Positions 34,531 to 44,511 of a stretch of 64,000 bases of DNA are shown in pieces; position 1 is the stretch's first letter, and every line of letters begins with the position of its first letter. Where the stretch lies: the NCBI GenBank assembly GCA_003586115.2, contig QVOM02000092.1, positions 398,591 through 462,590 of the forward strand. The letters are read 5' to 3'. The notes beneath the pieces are model-generated. The model worked only from the letters and a program-made list of their open reading frames with translations. It made no database searches and was not told the origin of the DNA. Position numbers and translations under genes: made by a program. The stretch is from Salvator merianae (lineage: Eukaryota; Chordata; Lepidosauria; Squamata; Teiidae).

Positions 34531-34858
34531 CTTATTTATACTATACCAGGTAAACATTTGCTGAGGTGAAGCCCATTTCCCTTATGAAAGCAGAAGCCTA
34601 CTGATGAGAACTGTGGGTAGCATGGCCAGCTAGCAGCACAATTGAGAACTTTGCTTTTCCCCATCAAAACAGGGAGCCAGAGTGATTCACCCAGTCCTGG
34701 TTCAAGCAGGGTTCCTCCAGATGATGCAATGAAAATGCTGGCTCTTTAAGAAGGGCTGGCATTGCCCTGCAATGGAGGGAAAAGTGACTGCCAAATCCGC
34801 TTTGACACAGTCAGAGGTTGCTCTTCCAGGAATTTGCTGCACTGCCCCTTTGTTTTCT

Positions 34859-34892
34859 CACTCGCTCGCTCACTCGCTCGCTCGCTCGCTCT
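34859..34892. repeat. (CTCG)n microsatellite
   Basis: Tandem CTCG units with one CACT interruption; unusual CpG-containing tetranucleotide. Confidence 0.95.
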
Positions 34893-35124
34893 TGTACTGC
34901 AATGTCCAATCCAACTCCACCAACACAACATATGTCTTATGCCAGATCTTCCAGCAAGCCAGCATTTTAAAGGTAGTGCAGGAACTCCTCTGCTAGCTTT
35001 AATCAAGATTTAGGGGACAATATCCCACCTGCTTGATATGTTGTCAGATACATCTATTGGTCCCACGTAATGCTTACATGATGTCACGGCTTTTACTGCA
35101 TCTGGTAAGTCCCTCAGTCACCTT

Positions 35125-35744
35125 GGACCTTTTCGCACTGTAGCGGTAGACCGTTCCAGTCCGCTCGCTAGAACGGAGCTTTCGCACTCCTGCGGGCGCG
35201 CACCTCACCCGATCCTGACCGCTTCGTACCCGATCCGAACCCGAAGCTGGATAAGGCAAGACAACAAAAAAGGTGTCTTCATCCCGACCTGCGCGATGAA
35301 GCGAAGATCGGGCATGGTGCTTTCGCACTGTTTGCCTCGGCGTCGGGCGTGGCTGTTGCGGCTATGCATGCACGCTCCGCTGCTTCGCATCTGGGGTGCA
35401 AAGTTTCCGTACCCCGCTCCGCTGCTTTGTAACCTGGTACGAAACTTCGTACCCGGGATAGCCCTTTCGGCTGAGTAACCAAGCTGCCGTTACGAAGCCG
35501 GCTTCATAACCAGCCCTCTGGGTACGAAGTGGGTGCGAAGCAGGTGCGAAGGTGCGAAGTGGGTACGAAGCGGGTGCGAAGTGGGTACCGAACTAGTGGC
35601 TACCATTCGCACTGTTCCCTCTGCTAGTCGGCTTCGGGTCCGTTCCTCTGGCCAGGAATGCGAATGGCAACGAGCGTTCCCCAACCTCTCCGGTCCGAAG
35701 CCGACTACTGGGAACAGTCTACCGAGCTCAGTGCGAAAAGGCCC
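35125..35744. mobile_element. TIR element, 'GGCC' superfamily, subfamily A, copy 2
   Basis: Exact 3-bp flank CTT on both sides (35122-35124 and 35745-35747). Ends GGACCTTTTCGCACTG and GTGCGAAAAGGCCC, with the long TIR (CGGTAGACCGTTCC) seen at 8222. Interior is CpG-rich and matches 8222-8778, with an expanded tandem of GGTGCGAAGT units at 35520-35590. Many CpGs are intact, arguing for a recent insertion. Confidence 0.87.
35520..35590. repeat. TACGAAG/TGCGAAG tandem inside subfamily A copy 2
   Basis: Six or so degenerate 10-12-base units of the form GGGTACGAAGTG or GGTGCGAAGC. Copy 1 at 8222 has only scattered TACGAAG motifs here, so the array expanded in this copy. Confidence 0.75.
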
Positions 35745-35747
35745 CTT

Positions 35748-36602
35748 ACCACACCATCCCACCTCAGCGATTTTACCATCCTGACTTCATTCCACATATA
35801 GGTCTTCTGCTCCCTGATGGATATAGGGGAAGATTCAGATAAATGAATCCCATAATATTGTAGCTGAAATTACTATCAATTCTAGCAGGCATGGCTGAGC
35901 ATCTGCTGAAGATGCAGCCCATGTGTGATGTTCGTCGTATCACTGGAGTCTATTGCATGAAGGAAGATTTTTATTGATGAACACAGACATCAGCATTTGC
36001 AGCTTTAGATAATTGCAGCAGGTGACATAACAGCTTAAATTTAAGTGCTTGCAGTTAGGCTGTTTAAAAGTTTAGAATTTACTTGTGCTCCTGCAATTTT
36101 CAGTTGTCAAGCATAATTTCTGAAATTAGTCATAATTTAAAAGGAGGGGAAGTTTTTCAAAGTTGTTGCAAGGACTAATGAGGTGGCTTTTAGGAAACTT
36201 GCAGAAGATAAAAATCACAAGAAATAATTTAGTACTATACTTAGTTTTGTGTTGATAGTCCTTTAAAAAGTGAAAAGTGAAAAACATGAATTGCGAATGG
36301 GAAAGTATGCAGCACCAAGCTGACCTTGGTTGAAAGCAAAATAGGATCGTACCTAACTAATATTTGGATAATACCCAGGAAGTCCCAGGATTGTCAGCTG
36401 ACTTCAGAAAATGAAAATCACCCTGAAGTCAGTAGTAAACCACATTTATATTGTTGCCAAGGAAGCTCCAAGTTGAGTTTGATTTGAGACCATCTTTCTG
36501 TGTACTGTATATGTAGATTTATACATATGCCTGCTTGGTGCATTCAGGACACATTAGACCCACTTGATTCAACCTTTTAAGCCATGTATGTCAATAGGAA
36601 AC
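35748..36602. other. unannotated stretch
   Basis: No gene or recognised repeat is seen. Confidence 0.45.
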
Positions 36603-36658
36603 CAACTCCTGATTGGGCTTAGGGATGTAAGTGAACTCTGAATAAACCATCAGGCAAA
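36603..36658. repeat. 56-bp direct repeat, copy 1
   Basis: Starts CAACTCCTGATTGGGC and ends CAGGCAAA; identical to 37640-37695 except one base. Separation 1,037 bases. Confidence 0.92.
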
Positions 36659-36729
36659 CTTGAAATCATGTATAGCAATAATGGCCTGTCAAATTGGTTG
36701 AAGTGTTAGTAGTCACTGTAATCGAAGTA

Positions 36730-37178
36730 GGGTGCAATCAGACAGTGCTTTTTTTATCACTCCTTAAAGGAAAAGTGTTCCTTTCCTAGATGCACAAAAA
36801 AATAATTCAAACAACCAAATGAATGAGCACCCAAAAGCAAATCTCATTTTTTTCACGCTTTGCTCTTCATTCACCTTCAAAGTCATGACAATTCCAGGTG
36901 CTACACACTGATTGACCACTCATCTGCTTGACTTCTAATGGCCCTGATTGGTTGATCACCTGTGGCAGCCTACATTTCCCACCTCCATGCCTACATAGCT
37001 CCACACCCAATCTGACTAAAAGGAAGAGTCACCTTTGGTGTTATGATACCCCAAATGAGGAAGAGGTGCCCATTTCAAGGCTATATATGAGGTAAGGTAT
37101 GTTTAGGAGGAAAATGTCTGCTATTCAAGAATTAGATTTCCCTATAGGGTGCCTCTTTAGGCATGTTTGATTGCACCC
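36730..37178. mobile_element. TIR element, GGGTGCAATCA family
   Basis: Ends GGGTGCAATCAGACAGTGC and GCATGTTTGATTGCACCC. Flanking triplets GTA and ATA. Interior has CTGATTGGTTGATCACC-type sequence and no coding capacity. It lies between the two copies of the 56-bp direct repeat. Confidence 0.7.
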
Positions 37179-37639
37179 ATAATCTCCTACATTGAATACT
37201 TATGAGGGACAAAGTCATCACTGAAGTAGAAGTAGTCTCCTTCATTGAAAACTTATAGGGAATACAGAAGCTGCATCTTCTCGCATTAAAAAAACAGACA
37301 GCCTCAAAAGTTGCTTACAGGTCCTAGCATACAAACATTATTTTCCCTGGCCAGAGGGGCACCTTATACCACCATACTTGTGGTCATGGCTAATGAACCC
37401 ATCCAGCCCCAATCATGATTTTACTAAAATGAAAGCAACTAAGACCTTTGCCAGAAAATTAATTGAAATGAACTCCTGTACAATTACCACACTAAACTAA
37501 GGAATGTCTAAAGCAATGCACTGGTCAGAGCAATGAAAATCACTGTGAGAGCAACACACAAATGCAAGTAAAGCTGATGGAAAAAAATGCTCTGCTACCT
37601 ATATCTCAGCATTTTCAGCTTTGCTTGCAGATAAGAAAT
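37179..37639. other. unannotated stretch
   Basis: No gene or recognised repeat is seen. Confidence 0.45.
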
Positions 37640-37695
37640 CAACTCCTGACTGGGCTTAGGGATGTAAGTGAACTCTGAATAAACCATCAGGCAAA
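37640..37695. repeat. 56-bp direct repeat, copy 2
   Basis: Partner of 36603-36658 with one difference (GACTGGG for GATTGGG). Confidence 0.92.
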
Positions 37696-37819
37696 TCTGA
37701 ACTCATTCACATCAATAGATGACATCTCGATGTGAGGTCCCACAAGAGTCTTGCAGAAATAAAGAATCTCTCTGGAATAAAATGATCCCTTGATTCCAAT
37801 AGCATAATAGGTACATCTT

Positions 37820-38332
37820 GGACCTGTTCACACTTAGCGAGTGGTACATTTCAGGATGCTGGCTAGAACGCAGGATCTGCACTTGCAAACAGCCCCAGCT
37901 GACCCAAAAGCTACCGAAGTCCACCTGATGCTTACCTGAATCCAACCAGCTGTGGTCAACTAAATTGTAGTCTTCAACCCAACCTGTGCGATCATATGAG
38001 GATTGGGGAAGGTTGCGTTCGCACCATTTCTGGGTTCAAAATGGCAGCGGGCGGGGTCAGCACAGGCACATTCTACCAGTTCGTGCTCCAGTTTGGACGT
38101 TGGGGTCCAGAACCTGGTGGCCTTTTCAGATACAGGTTTGAACACAGACCCTCTAGGTTTGAAAACAGACCCTACTGAACTAGTGTGCTCCCATTCACAC
38201 TGCATCCAGCACTGGTCGGCTTGCGGAGTGTTCCAGCGCTGACAGATGCGAAGACCCCTCTCTGTACCTGAACCCAACCAGCCCAAACCGTGCTAGTTAG
38301 ACCATTATGGTGTTGTAAGTGCAAACAGGCCC
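37820..38332. mobile_element. TIR element, 'GGCC' superfamily, subfamily A, older copy
   Basis: Exact 3-bp flank CTT on both sides (37817-37819 and 38333-38335). Ends GGACCTGTTCACACTT and AAGTGCAAACAGGCCC. Interior GCGATCATATGAGGATTGGG, AAAATGGCAGCGGGCGGGG and GTCGGCTTGCGG align with copies at 8222 and 35125, with more CpG decay. Confidence 0.82.
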
Positions 38333-38539
38333 CTTATAATTGGCAAGGTCAGCAAAATCAAGCACAGGATAATTTTTTATACTTTTTTCTATTCCCACCT
38401 AAGAACAGGTGCACCATTATTCCCCCAGTAGCTTCTCTTTGAGCTGTTTCTTCAACTGCTAGAAAAGTTTCCCATCTCTTTCACCTGGGAAAGTGGTCCC
38501 GCAGCTTCTCCAAGAATCTCACTGGCTTTCATGCTGTGA

Positions 38540-38602
38540 GGACCTTTCCACCTTAGAACAGGATAATTATCCTGTTCTGAGGTGGAAAGTGTGAAAAGAC
38601 CC
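38540..38602. mobile_element. minimal palindromic 'GGCC' element
   Basis: Little more than GGACCTTTCC, a 38-base near-perfect palindrome centred on AGAACAGGATAATTATCC, and GGTGGAAAGTGTG...GACCCC. It looks like two subterminal ends fused after loss of the interior. Confidence 0.6.
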
Positions 38603-38620
38603 CTGTCTGGCATAGTACTA

Positions 38621-38976
38621 GACCTTTTTCAAAAGATCTACCTTTGGTCCAGCAGTTGCTAAACTGGACCACAGAAGCATGTGAATGCATCATTTCCATG
38701 TTGTGGTTTAGTGGAGGACCCATTTGGTGGTTCACCAAACTGTGCTGCTGAAATGCGTCCCCCAGGAGGCTCCAAGGAGGTTCTTGGTCATCAGTTTTCA
38801 TAAACTGTCTCCAAAAATCACACGCTCTTCAGGGCCAGTTCAACAGCTGTCCCAGAAAGTTGTCTAAATGTAGATGGCCTTGTTCAGGGACAGGAGGACT
38901 GGATCAGCCAGTGTACCACTTCAGCTGATCTGGTCCCACAAGAACAGTCCACTTAAAGGTACGTGCATAAATGCCC
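38621..38976. mobile_element. probable TIR element, 'GGCC' superfamily, subfamily C
   Basis: Right end GGTACGTGCATAAATGCCC is typical; left GACCTTTTTCAAAAG is approximate. Interior GGACCCATTTGGTGG matches 76-462 and 15735-16162. Confidence 0.5.
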
Positions 38977-39513
38977 TAAAACATCTATGTTTTGCATTGG
39001 TACAGGCATGGAGATCAATTTATTTTGCCATCTTTGTCCAATATATTGTTTGTTTCAGAGGCAAAAGTTTGATATCTTGAAAGATATCTGCTGCGGTTGT
39101 AAATATAACCTATTCAGTTTTACCTGGCAATTGAAAGGCTTTAATTTGTATGCACTATTTGGAGCAAACTTACATTCCAAAGGTTTTGAAGTGTTTGTGT
39201 GTGTGTGTGTGTATGTATGTGTGCGCGCGCATGCGTGAGTGCGTGCATATGTGTGTGATCATGGAGCACCCCAACCTCACTCTTTTTGCATCCCTGTTTA
39301 GAAATCCTCTATTTTCCTTACTAAAACAAAATATCTAATCTCTTTGTCCCAATGATCTAATAAATCTTTAAGAAGATTATATGGTATGATAGTGAATAAC
39401 TACATTAATTTTGGCAGGAAGAACATTTTAAATGTGGCAATATGCCCAAATTATAAGATAGGTATTATAAGATAGGTTGTATTTCTGTGTATCTTAGCCA
39501 AAGGAGAGATGAA

Positions 39514-39514
<1 letters not shown>
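38977..39514. other. unannotated stretch with TG-rich microsatellite
   Basis: No gene is seen. (TG)n with GCGCGC and ATGCG variants occupies 39191-39257. Confidence 0.6.
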
Positions 39515-39552
<38 letters not shown>

Positions 39553-39557
39553 ATGTA

Positions 39558-39607
<50 letters not shown>

Positions 39608-39620
39608 TATATACATACAC
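39515..39620. repeat. compound (AT)n/(GT)n self-complementary microsatellite
   Basis: An (AT)n tract, a GTATGT/GTGTGT tract, another (AT)n tract, then an ACACAC tract. The GT and AC parts are mutually complementary around an AT centre, so the whole can fold as a hairpin or cruciform. Confidence 0.9.
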
Positions 39621-39629
39621 GTTCTAATG

Positions 39630-40250
39630 AACTTACCAACCAAATGTTTTCTTCAATATAAATTATAAGATTTTCACAACGTTTTTTGCCAATAGAATGA
39701 AATCTATTGTTGACAACTTACTCCATCCCAATCAATTGTGTTTCATCCAAATAGGTCTTGTGCAGATCCAGTTAGAGTCTTTCTTAACATTTTAAATCAT
39801 GCAAGACAAAATTTTAAAAGCTCTTAATTTAGATTTAAGACTTTTCTTTCTGTAGCATATCACATAAGTACCTAAAAAGCGTACTACTGAAATATAATAC
39901 AAGTACTAACATTCACGATTTTATTAATCTGTTAAATGGGTAAACTAGAGCTCAGCTGATAATCAGTATAGATAGAACTTCTACATTTACAGTAAGTAAA
40001 GGCACATGACAGAGCTGCCCTGTGTCTCCAGTAATATTTAATATGTTGTTAGAAACCGTGGCAGGGGAAATTCTCAAGAGTAAACAATTTAAACCACATG
40101 TTGTGTATGGTAAGCAATAAAAAGCTAATTATTATGCCAATGATCTGATAACGATATTGGGAATTCCATTTATAACATTTATGCAAAACCCTCCTTTGCA
40201 AATGTATCAGGACTTTATATTAATAGATCTATCCAGACTGTACATGAAAT
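39630..40250 (+). mobile_element. L1-clade LINE relic (reverse transcriptase)
   Basis: Across frames and stops it reads ILANRMKSIVDNLLHPNQ (near 39700), then LPCVSSNIYNMLLETVA (near 40010; the RT 'GCPLSP' region), then ANDLITILG (near 40135; a mutated YADDLI block). These are L1 RT landmarks in the right order. Heavily mutated and dead. Confidence 0.78.
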
Positions 40251-40311
40251 AGAAAAAATATTACCACTTAGCATTACCCTTTAAAATGTCAGTTTATAGA
40301 TGTACAAAATT

Positions 40312-40556
40312 CGGTTCATGTTTCCAAGTTTGAAGATGTTCTGTTTGAAACAAACCATCCTCTGCTGAAAGGGACTGGCTTAAACCAAACTGAACACGGG
40401 ACCCATTCATGAACACAAACAGTTTGATCAAAATGTACATTTGCACTATATTTTTGCCTTTTAAAATGGCTTTCTAAAACTTTGTAAAATTGGATATTTT
40501 TTTCAAATAGGTTCGAAATTTGGTTCAAACTTGTTCAAAAACATTTGAATCAAATT
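40312..40556. repeat. TTTGGTTTGAA-rich dispersed repeat, copy 1
   Basis: Begins AGATGTACAAAATTCGG and contains many degenerate TTTGAA, GGTTCAAA and AACCAAA motifs. Four related copies lie downstream at 41667, 43052, 46044 and 48306. The CR1 at 40558 abuts it. Confidence 0.6.
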
Positions 40557-40557
40557 G

Positions 40558-41447
40558 AATTATAGAATTATAGAATCATAGAGTTGGAAGGGACCTCCAG
40601 GATCATCGAGTCCAACCCCCTGCTCAATGCAGGATTCACTAAAACATCCCAGACAGATATCTGTCCAGCCTTTCCTTGAAGACCTCCAGCGAAGAAGAGC
40701 CCACCACCTCCTGTGGTAACCTGTTCCAATGACTGATTGCCCTTACAGTCAGAAAGTTTTTCCTAATATCTAGCCTGTATCTACTCCCTTGAAGTTTCAT
40801 CCCATTGTTTCTAGTCCTTCCTTCTTGCACAACTGAGAATAGGGACAATCCTTCTGCACTGTGACAGCCCTTCAGCTATCATGTCTCCTCTCAGTCTTCT
40901 CTTCTGCAGGCTAAACATTCCTAGGTCCTTTAACCGTTCCTCGTAGGACATGGTTTGCAGACCACTCACCATTTTGGTCGCCCTTCTCTGAACTTGTTCC
41001 AGTTTGTCAATGTCTTTTTTAAACTGGGGTGCCCAGAACTGGACACAATACTCCAGATTAGGTCTGACCAAGGAAGAGTAAAGAGGGATAATTACTTCTC
41101 GTGATCTAGACTCTGTGCTCCTCTTGATACACCCCAGGATGGTGTTTGCCTTTTTTGCAGCTGCATCACACTGTTGACTCATGTCTAATCTGTGATCTAC
41201 TAGTACACCCAGATCCTTTTCACATGTGCTGCTGCTCAGCGAGATTCCTCCCATTCTGTATTGGATATTGTCATTTTTCTTGCCCAGATGTAAAACTTTG
41301 CATTTCTCCCTGTTAAATGTCATTCTATTAGTTTCAGCCCACTGTTCAAGCTTGTCCAAATCATTTTGAATCCTCTCCTTCTCTTCCCTTGTGTTAGCAA
41401 CCCCTCCTAGCTTTGTGTCATCTGCAAATTTGATCAGTGTCCCCTTG
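40558..41447 (-). mobile_element. CR1-clade LINE, 5'-truncated, 3' end complete
   Basis: Minus strand. The 3' end carries the CR1 hallmark tail (inverted here as ATAGAATTATAGAATCATAG, then AGTTGGAAGGGACC). The coding part begins within the RT block shared with 4917-5013 and runs to the end of ORF2. It is one of the best preserved pieces in the window. Confidence 0.93.
40639..41359 (-). pseudogene. CR1 ORF2 C-terminal half, one frameshift
   Basis: From 41359 the frame reads MDKLEQWAETNRMTFNREKC, then DLGVLVDHRLDMSQQCDAAA, VRPNLEYCVQFWAP and LQKRRLRGDMIAEGL: the RT thumb and C-terminal region of CR1. Near 40845 the frame changes by one base; the other frame then continues with VVQEGRTRNNGMKL, SHWNRLPQEVV and FKERLDRYLSG, the usual CR1 C-terminus. 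Only this one break is seen in about 720 bases, so the copy is young. The FADD catalytic block is upstream, in the 41380-41440 portion. Confidence 0.9.
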
Positions 41448-41666
41448 TTGAACCATACAGCAGCAACAAAAAAAGTTTGTGCACATTTCTAATTCACTTA
41501 TTTAGGCAGCAATATTACTAAAAGTTTGATAGAATGACACAAAATAATTTGTACCCCTACGGAACAGTATAAGTCAAGAAATGGACATTTCTTCTTATTC
41601 CACTTCAGGTGTACTCTTTAATTGATTTAAAGACCTCTATAGGTTTGGAGCCTTTCCATGGTCCAG

Positions 41667-41992
41667 TCTAGGGGTGTGCATGAACAAAATTTGCATGTCC
41701 ATTTCACTGTCAAACTGAAAACCTATTTTTGTTTTGTCATCAAACCATTTAATTGAAAATCTGGTTTTTCGCATTTGCTTTTGCACGTTTTTCACAAAGA
41801 AAAATACAATTTTTTTCCCATTGAAAAAAACCAGCAAAACATTATTTTTTCATCGAATTGTTTGTTTTCACGTATGGGGCACTGGTTCAATTTGATCTAA
41901 GTTTTGGAAATGCAAAAAAAAAAAAAGCACTTTCATTTTGATAAAAATATCCATGAATTTGCAAACACAATTGAATTTTGCACATCTCTAGA
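41667..41992. mobile_element. TTTGGTTTGAA-rich TIR repeat, copy 2
   Basis: Ends TCTAGGGGTGTGCA and TGCACATCTCTAGA are 14-base inverted repeats with two differences. Flanks ATGGTCCAG and ATGGTCTC look like a decayed duplication of about 8 bases. hAT-like but unproven. Confidence 0.65.
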
Positions 41993-43051
41993 ATGGTCTC
42001 ATTAGCCGTATCCAACACAGAGCTTCTAATTGGTGCTTCCCCAATTTCAGAGGAGGTACAGCTATATATCACTCCAGTTGGGGGATTCTATTCTGTGCTC
42101 GTTCTGCTGTCTGAAATCATGATTTCACTGTCTATCATCCATGGAAAACTTCTTGGTTCAGCTTCTAACCAGCTGCCTGGCTTGTGCCAGAATTTTCTTC
42201 TCAGTCTGGTACAACTCACTCTACTATCCCTGCTTCTGTTTATCTGTAGATTCTCCTTTGGACACTTGTAACTTTGACTTAAATTAAAATGGAATGTGTT
42301 TGTGTTTTCAGGGTAATGATACTTGCTTTCTCTTGGAGAGCCATGGGACTCTCCAAATAATGTACGTGTACATCTGTGTTACTCAGTTAAAGTGCATGCC
42401 AGCTATTCTTATTATCACATAGATCTTAGATTTGGTTAATCATATCATTTCTGAACACATGTGCACAAGGGCAGGTGGGAGCCAGCTGAAAGAGGCAACT
42501 GACCAGGCACAGTCCACCTGTCCTGGGTTCCAATTTATAAGCCTACTGTGCTGCTTAATTCATAAGATACCAGTGCCTACATATGGAGGACAGTTTGTGG
42601 GCCTTCATGCCAGCTAACTATACTACACAGGCTCAGGCAGCTCGTCTTCATTCAGCTTACAGTGGGTAAATGTATACTGCTAGCAGATTCAAGTTGCAGT
42701 GGGAACTTGATAATGATTCAGGATAGGGTGAACCCCCACTTCTATTCTGTGAACAGCAGGAGTTTGTCCCTAAAATGACATCTAGATGCAGCCTCTAGTA
42801 ATCAACATGCAAATCTGACAGTATATTTGTCTAGACTGAGCTATCTTTGACTAATATCACAAATATAGTATTTTGACGACCTTTACATCCAGATTCATGA
42901 TTCATGCTTGAATAAGCCTAAATTTATAACTTGCAGGATCTTAAACATATGCTAAAAGAGGCTACTTGCAGAGTGGACGTTTGCATTTGTATTTTAGAAC
43001 TACTCATGGGGAGCTGGCACACTTAACACTATTTGTGCAGTTTTGTAATGG
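41993..43051. other. unannotated stretch
   Basis: No gene is seen. GACATCTAGATGCAGCC at 42778-42794 resembles one end of the GGCTGCATCCAGATG MITE. Confidence 0.45.
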
Positions 43052-43341
43052 TAGAGATGTGCACGATTCTTTTTTCTGTTCAGTTTGATTTGAACTGAAC
43101 ACTCCTTTGTTATGTTTGAATTCAAACTTTTTTCATCAAAAATACTTGGTGTTTGATTTGATTCAAAGACCTTCAAACCCAGATCAAACAGGGTGTGTTC
43201 AATAGTTTTGTTTGAAAACCCCTTTGTTTGTTTGTCTCTGATTTCAAACAGGCAGGGCGATCAGTTCAAACTCAATCCTTTCAAACACCCCTTGTTTGAC
43301 TTGAACCAGTTGTAACCCAAACCACTTTGACACCTCTCTAC
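43052..43341. mobile_element. TTTGGTTTGAA-rich TIR repeat, copy 3
   Basis: Ends TAGAGATGTGCACGA and CACCTCTCTA are inverted copies; the interior is dominated by TTTGAA, TTCAAAC and GTTTGA motifs. Confidence 0.6.
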
Positions 43342-44099
43342 TACTTGCACTAATAATGACATATTGCAATGCTATTTATGGGATTTTTGCAATGTTACTA
43401 AGTAACTAGTATATCTTGCAATAACACCAGATTGGAATAACACTGTTTCAAGCATTCTAAAGTCTTCTTTTTTTTTAATATAGATTGAGCAATTAATGTA
43501 ATTTGTAACATTATTAAATTCAGGATTAAAACTGGAGAGAGCTGTTGTGTTCATTCGATCCAGAAGGCAGATAAAGCAGTACAGAATAGAAGAAGGGAAA
43601 GGATAAATGATTATCAGACTAGATTCATTGGCTTTTTAATATTCTTAGCTAAATTATGTGCTTCAGTGGATTTTGTGATAAAGCATTAATGTGCAAAAGT
43701 GAATTTTATCATGTGTATTTTATGGGAAAACACTAGGAAAACCAGGAGAAAAAAAATCCCTTCTCTCTATATTGGGTATTTTTGATGCATTTCAGTGTGG
43801 GTCTTTTTTCCTGCAAAAGTGAACATTATCTTATGTAGATTCATACAATAAATACAAGAAACACTGAAAATGTTTATTTTACATACACTCATGAGCACAC
43901 ACATATATATTTATAATGCAAGCTATTTAAATCACTTTTCATACCTTCCATAAAGAAATACATGTAAAACATAATGGACCAATGCTTTATTGTTAATGAA
44001 GCGTCAATATAATGTTTATTATTACTTAGCTAAGTATCAAAGCAATATTTTCTGCCCTTTTCTTTCAATTCTTAAAAGATGGTAGTTACGGCTGCATCC

Positions 44100-44101
<2 letters not shown>
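43342..44101. other. unannotated A+T-rich stretch
   Basis: No gene or recognised repeat is seen. Confidence 0.5.

Positions 44102-44138
<37 letters not shown>
44102..44138. repeat. (TG)n microsatellite
   Basis: About 18 uninterrupted TG units. Confidence 0.98.
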
Positions 44139-44139
<1 letters not shown>

Positions 44140-44397
44140 TTGAAAGGCATCCCAAAATTGTTCTACAGGTGGTAGCTGCCACACACTACTGTTTTCATCC
44201 CAATTCAAATCCACATTGAAGGCCAGAAAATACTATTCCGTTATGGATTAGAGGAGGGTGAAGAGCACTAGCTGTCAGGCACTACAGTCTCTGAGAAGAT
44301 TTTGTGTCAATCCTCAGTTTTGGGCTGTGCTAATCCTGTAGTGTAATTTTGTTAAGGAAAGAAATTTTAAAAATTACAGCAATTTGTCACAGTTTTT

Positions 44398-44511
44398 GGC
44401 TGCAGTATCCATCTTCAGAGGATCTGACTTCTAGAAGAGTCAAATGCAATTGCCTCTTCTTGCATTTGACTCTTCTAGCAGTCATATCCTCTGAAGATGA
44501 ATACTGTAGCC
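44398..44511. repeat. long inverted repeat (hairpin of about 52-base arms)
   Basis: GGCTGCAGTATCCATCTTC ... AAGAGTCAAATGCAA faces TTGCATTTGACTCTTC ... GAAGATGAATACTGTAGCC around a loop of about 10 bases, with few mismatches. MITE-like; no flanking duplication recognised. Confidence 0.85.

Noticed and set aside
34334..34564. ORF of repeated Glu-Gly-Arg-Lys
   Set aside because: Translation of the (AAGG)n microsatellite.
44398..44511. microRNA precursor
   Set aside because: Arms are longer than usual for a pre-miRNA and no conservation or expression can be shown; reported only as a hairpin.
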